Positions 62,405-64,000 of a DNA stretch of 64,000 bases are shown piece after piece. Origin of the DNA: Gemmatimonadota bacterium (GTDB lineage: Bacteria; Gemmatimonadota; Gemmatimonadetes; Longimicrobiales; Gaopeijiaceae); assembly GCA_030827315.1 (NCBI GenBank), contig JAURER010000005.1, forward strand, positions 1 to 64,000, written 5' to 3'. A program made the translations under genes and the position numbers. Position 1 is the first letter of the stretch. The number at the start of each line of letters is the position of its first letter. The notes below the pieces were generated by a model. The model did no database searches. It was not told the DNA's origin and was given only the letters and a program-made list of their open reading frames with translations.

Positions 62405-64000
62405 GCGTGGTACCTCGGTAGCGCAGGCGCACCGTGTCCCCTTGCATCACGCGCGTTCCGGGCGGGGGAGACGTGCGCACGACCTCTCCCTCTCCGACCT
62501 GGGCGACCCGGAGGCCGAAGCGGTGCAGGTAGCGTACGGCGGTGCGGGCGGGCAGTCCCGTGACGTCCGGCACCGCGACAGCGCTCCCGGCGGCCGGTGC
62601 AGGTGACCCGGGCTGATCGGCGGGGAGCGGCGGGAGCGCCGGGAGCGCCGGAAGCGCCGCGGCTGGACGGTCGGCGAAGCTCACGCCGATGCTGCGATCA
62701 CGGAGCGCATTCTGAGCCGCCGCGAGGCCATTCATGTCCAGCGACTGCGGAGCCGCGGCCAGCGCCGCCTCCATCGTCTCTCGGGTGACGGGGGCCGCGA
62801 TCGAGCCACCGTAATACCCCCCCGCTCTCGGCCGATCCAGCTTCACGAAGACGACCAACTGCGGCTTCTCCGCCGGAAAGTACCCCACGAAGGAGGCCGA
62901 GTAATCGCCCGCCGCGTAGCTACCGTTGGTGCTGAATCGGGCGGTACCGGTCTTGCCGGCGACGCGGAACGAGCCGACCCGCGCGAGCGAGCCCGTCCCC
63001 TCGCGAACGACGTCCTCGAGGGCGCGTCCGACGGCCTCGGCGGTCGAGCGGTCGACGACGCGCCGGACCTCTTCGGGCTCGAATCGCTCGATGACCGTCC
63101 CGTCCGCGTGACGGATCTCGCGTACGAGACGCGGGGCCATCAGGACGCCACCGTTGGCGAGGGAACCGTACGCCATCGCCATCTGGAGCGGCGTCACCGC
63201 AATCTCGTAGCCTATGGCGAGCGACGCCGCCGACTGCCCCGACCAGCGCTCGGGCCGACGTAGAGTTCCCGCGACCTCTCCGGGAAGCTGGACGCCCGTG
63301 GGCGTACCGAACCCGAAGTCGCGCAGGTTCTCGTACTGAACACCGTGGCTCATCGCCTCGGCGACCTTGGCGATGCCGATGTTGGACGACTCCCGCAGCG
63401 CCTCGTGGACGGTCAGCATACCCTGCGTGTGCGTGTCCGTCAGCACACGTCCGCCGACCACCCACCGGCCCTTCTCCGCGTCCACCGAGTCGCTCATGCT
63501 CGCGAGCCGGTGCTTGAGCAGCCCGGCCACCGTGAACGGCTTGAGCGTAGACCCCGGCTCGAACGAGGTGTTCACCGCCGAAAGTGCGGCGGGGTGTCCG
63601 TCGCGGATGGAGGCGAGCGCCAGGATTTCACCGGTCTTCGGGGACGTGAGAATGATGTCACCCCCGAGCGCGTCGTGGTCGTCGATCGCCTCCTGCAGCG
63701 CAGCCTGGGCGATCTCCTGGAGATTGGTGTCGATCGTGAGCACGACCTCACCCCCCGCGCGCGGGGGCTGCACCGTGACGCGCTCGCCAGGGATCGGCCG
63801 TCCGACGGGGTCGCGCGCCACGATCTCGACGCCGGGCGTCCCTCGGAGCAGGTCGTGGAAGATCTGCTCCACACCGCCCCGGCCCTCGTCTTCGATGACG
63901 ACGCCGAGTGCGCCTCGTGCCAGGTCCCGATGCGGGTGGAAGCGTTCGAACACCGGCTCGAGATGGATTCCGGACACGCCCTCGAGACGTTCGCGCACGG
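62397..64000 (-). CDS. ftsI: Penicillin-binding transpeptidase FtsI with C-terminal PASTA domain, 5' end missing
   Basis: Septal peptidoglycan transpeptidase. The window holds about 534 residues; the N-terminal membrane anchor and the start lie beyond the right edge. The visible part has the end of the PBP dimerisation domain. The active-site motifs are STLK in SFEPGSTLKPFT, SSN in ESSNIGIAK, and KTGTA. A Pro/Ala-rich linker (LPALPALPPLPADQP) and one PASTA domain at the end (VPDVTGLPARTAVRYLHRFGL) follow. A PASTA tail on FtsI is typical of Gram-positives and some other phyla, and uncommon in proteobacteria. Confidence 0.95.
   Translation of the reverse strand, partial: VRERLEGVSGIHLEPVFERFHPHRDLARGALGVVIEDEGRGGVEQIFHDLLRGTPGVEIVARDPVGRPIPGERVTVQPPRAGGEVVLTIDTNLQEIAQAALQEAIDDHDALGGDIILTSPKTGEILALASIRDGHPAALSAVNTSFEPGSTLKPFTVAGLLKHRLASMSDSVDAEKGRWVVGGRVLTDTHTQGMLTVHEALRESSNIGIAKVAEAMSHGVQYENLRDFGFGTPTGVQLPGEVAGTLRRPERWSGQSAASLAIGYEIAVTPLQMAMAYGSLANGGVLMAPRLVREIRHADGTVIERFEPEEVRRVVDRSTAEAVGRALEDVVREGTGSLARVGSFRVAGKTGTARFSTNGSYAAGDYSASFVGYFPAEKPQLVVFVKLDRPRAGGYYGGSIAAPVTRETMEAALAAAPQSLDMNGLAAAQNALRDRSIGVSFADRPAAALPALPALPPLPADQPGSPAPAAGSAVAVPDVTGLPARTAVRYLHRFGLRVAQVGEGEVVRTSPPPGTRVMQGDTVRLRYRGTTHE

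Noticed and set aside
1-64000. Mobile elements, CRISPR arrays, tRNA or rRNA genes, defence genes
   Set aside because: Gene content is continuous housekeeping with overlapping junctions. No transposase, integrase, direct-repeat array or structural RNA was seen.

Overview
This is a chromosomal window from a very GC-rich (about 70% by eye), Gram-negative-type bacterium. A Gemmatimonadota member is the best guess. The evidence is a meso-diaminopimelate-type MurE, lipoproteins with lipoboxes, a FadL-like outer-membrane barrel, a PASTA-tailed FtsI, an NFACT protein of a divergent type, and the local gene order. The phylum is an inference and was not tested by a search. Nearly the whole window is housekeeping coding sequence. 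I see no tRNA, rRNA, CRISPR array, insertion sequence or phage gene, and no gene-free stretch longer than about 140 bases.

Layout. 1-3311 (minus): start of a probable HDIG membrane protein, phoH, aspS, vanZ-like. 3389-4528 (plus): rlmN. 4484-6459 (minus): yqeK-like, LytR_C protein, lepB. 6524-8185 (plus): NFACT protein. 8231-14924 (minus): trpC, trpF, trpB, a HEAT-repeat protein, an HD-GYP-like protein, trpA. lexA (plus, 15002-15610) lies between trpC and trpD. 16770-29708 (plus): a long run truA, fsa/tal, htrA, purB, purC, psd, pssA, purS, purQ, purL, purF, add. 29714-39975 (minus): alr, a lipoprotein, an outer-membrane barrel, mtaB, miaB, lapA, comEC, fbp. 40040-40813 (plus): mazG. 40859-64000 (minus): the division and cell-wall cluster ftsI, murE, murF, mraY, murD, ftsW, murG, murC, ftsQ, ftsA, ftsZ, followed by an M23 peptidase lipoprotein, a von Willebrand-like membrane protein, ftsY, recG, asnS and a 2-hydroxyacid dehydrogenase.

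The genes are packed with overlapping stop and start codons (ATGA, GTGA, TTGA or TGATG), usually without a strong Shine-Dalgarno sequence, which suggests that termination-reinitiation is common. The most interesting observation follows from this. Where adjacent co-directional genes are separated by 58-130 bases (purQ/purL, purF/add, comEC/fbp, recG/asnS), the gap is exactly spanned by an open mini-ORF of 21-45 codons. Its start overlaps the upstream stop and its stop overlaps the downstream start, so it could carry ribosomes from one gene to the next. A looser fifth case lies between the M23 peptidase and the von Willebrand-like gene.

A second regularity is that four genes that begin transcription units (rlmN, the NFACT gene, truA, the M23 gene) carry a TANNTT hexamer exactly six bases before the start codon. 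That is the spacing expected for leaderless mRNAs. A third is that trpB and trpA are separated by two coupled genes whose proteins appear to share an N-terminal domain.
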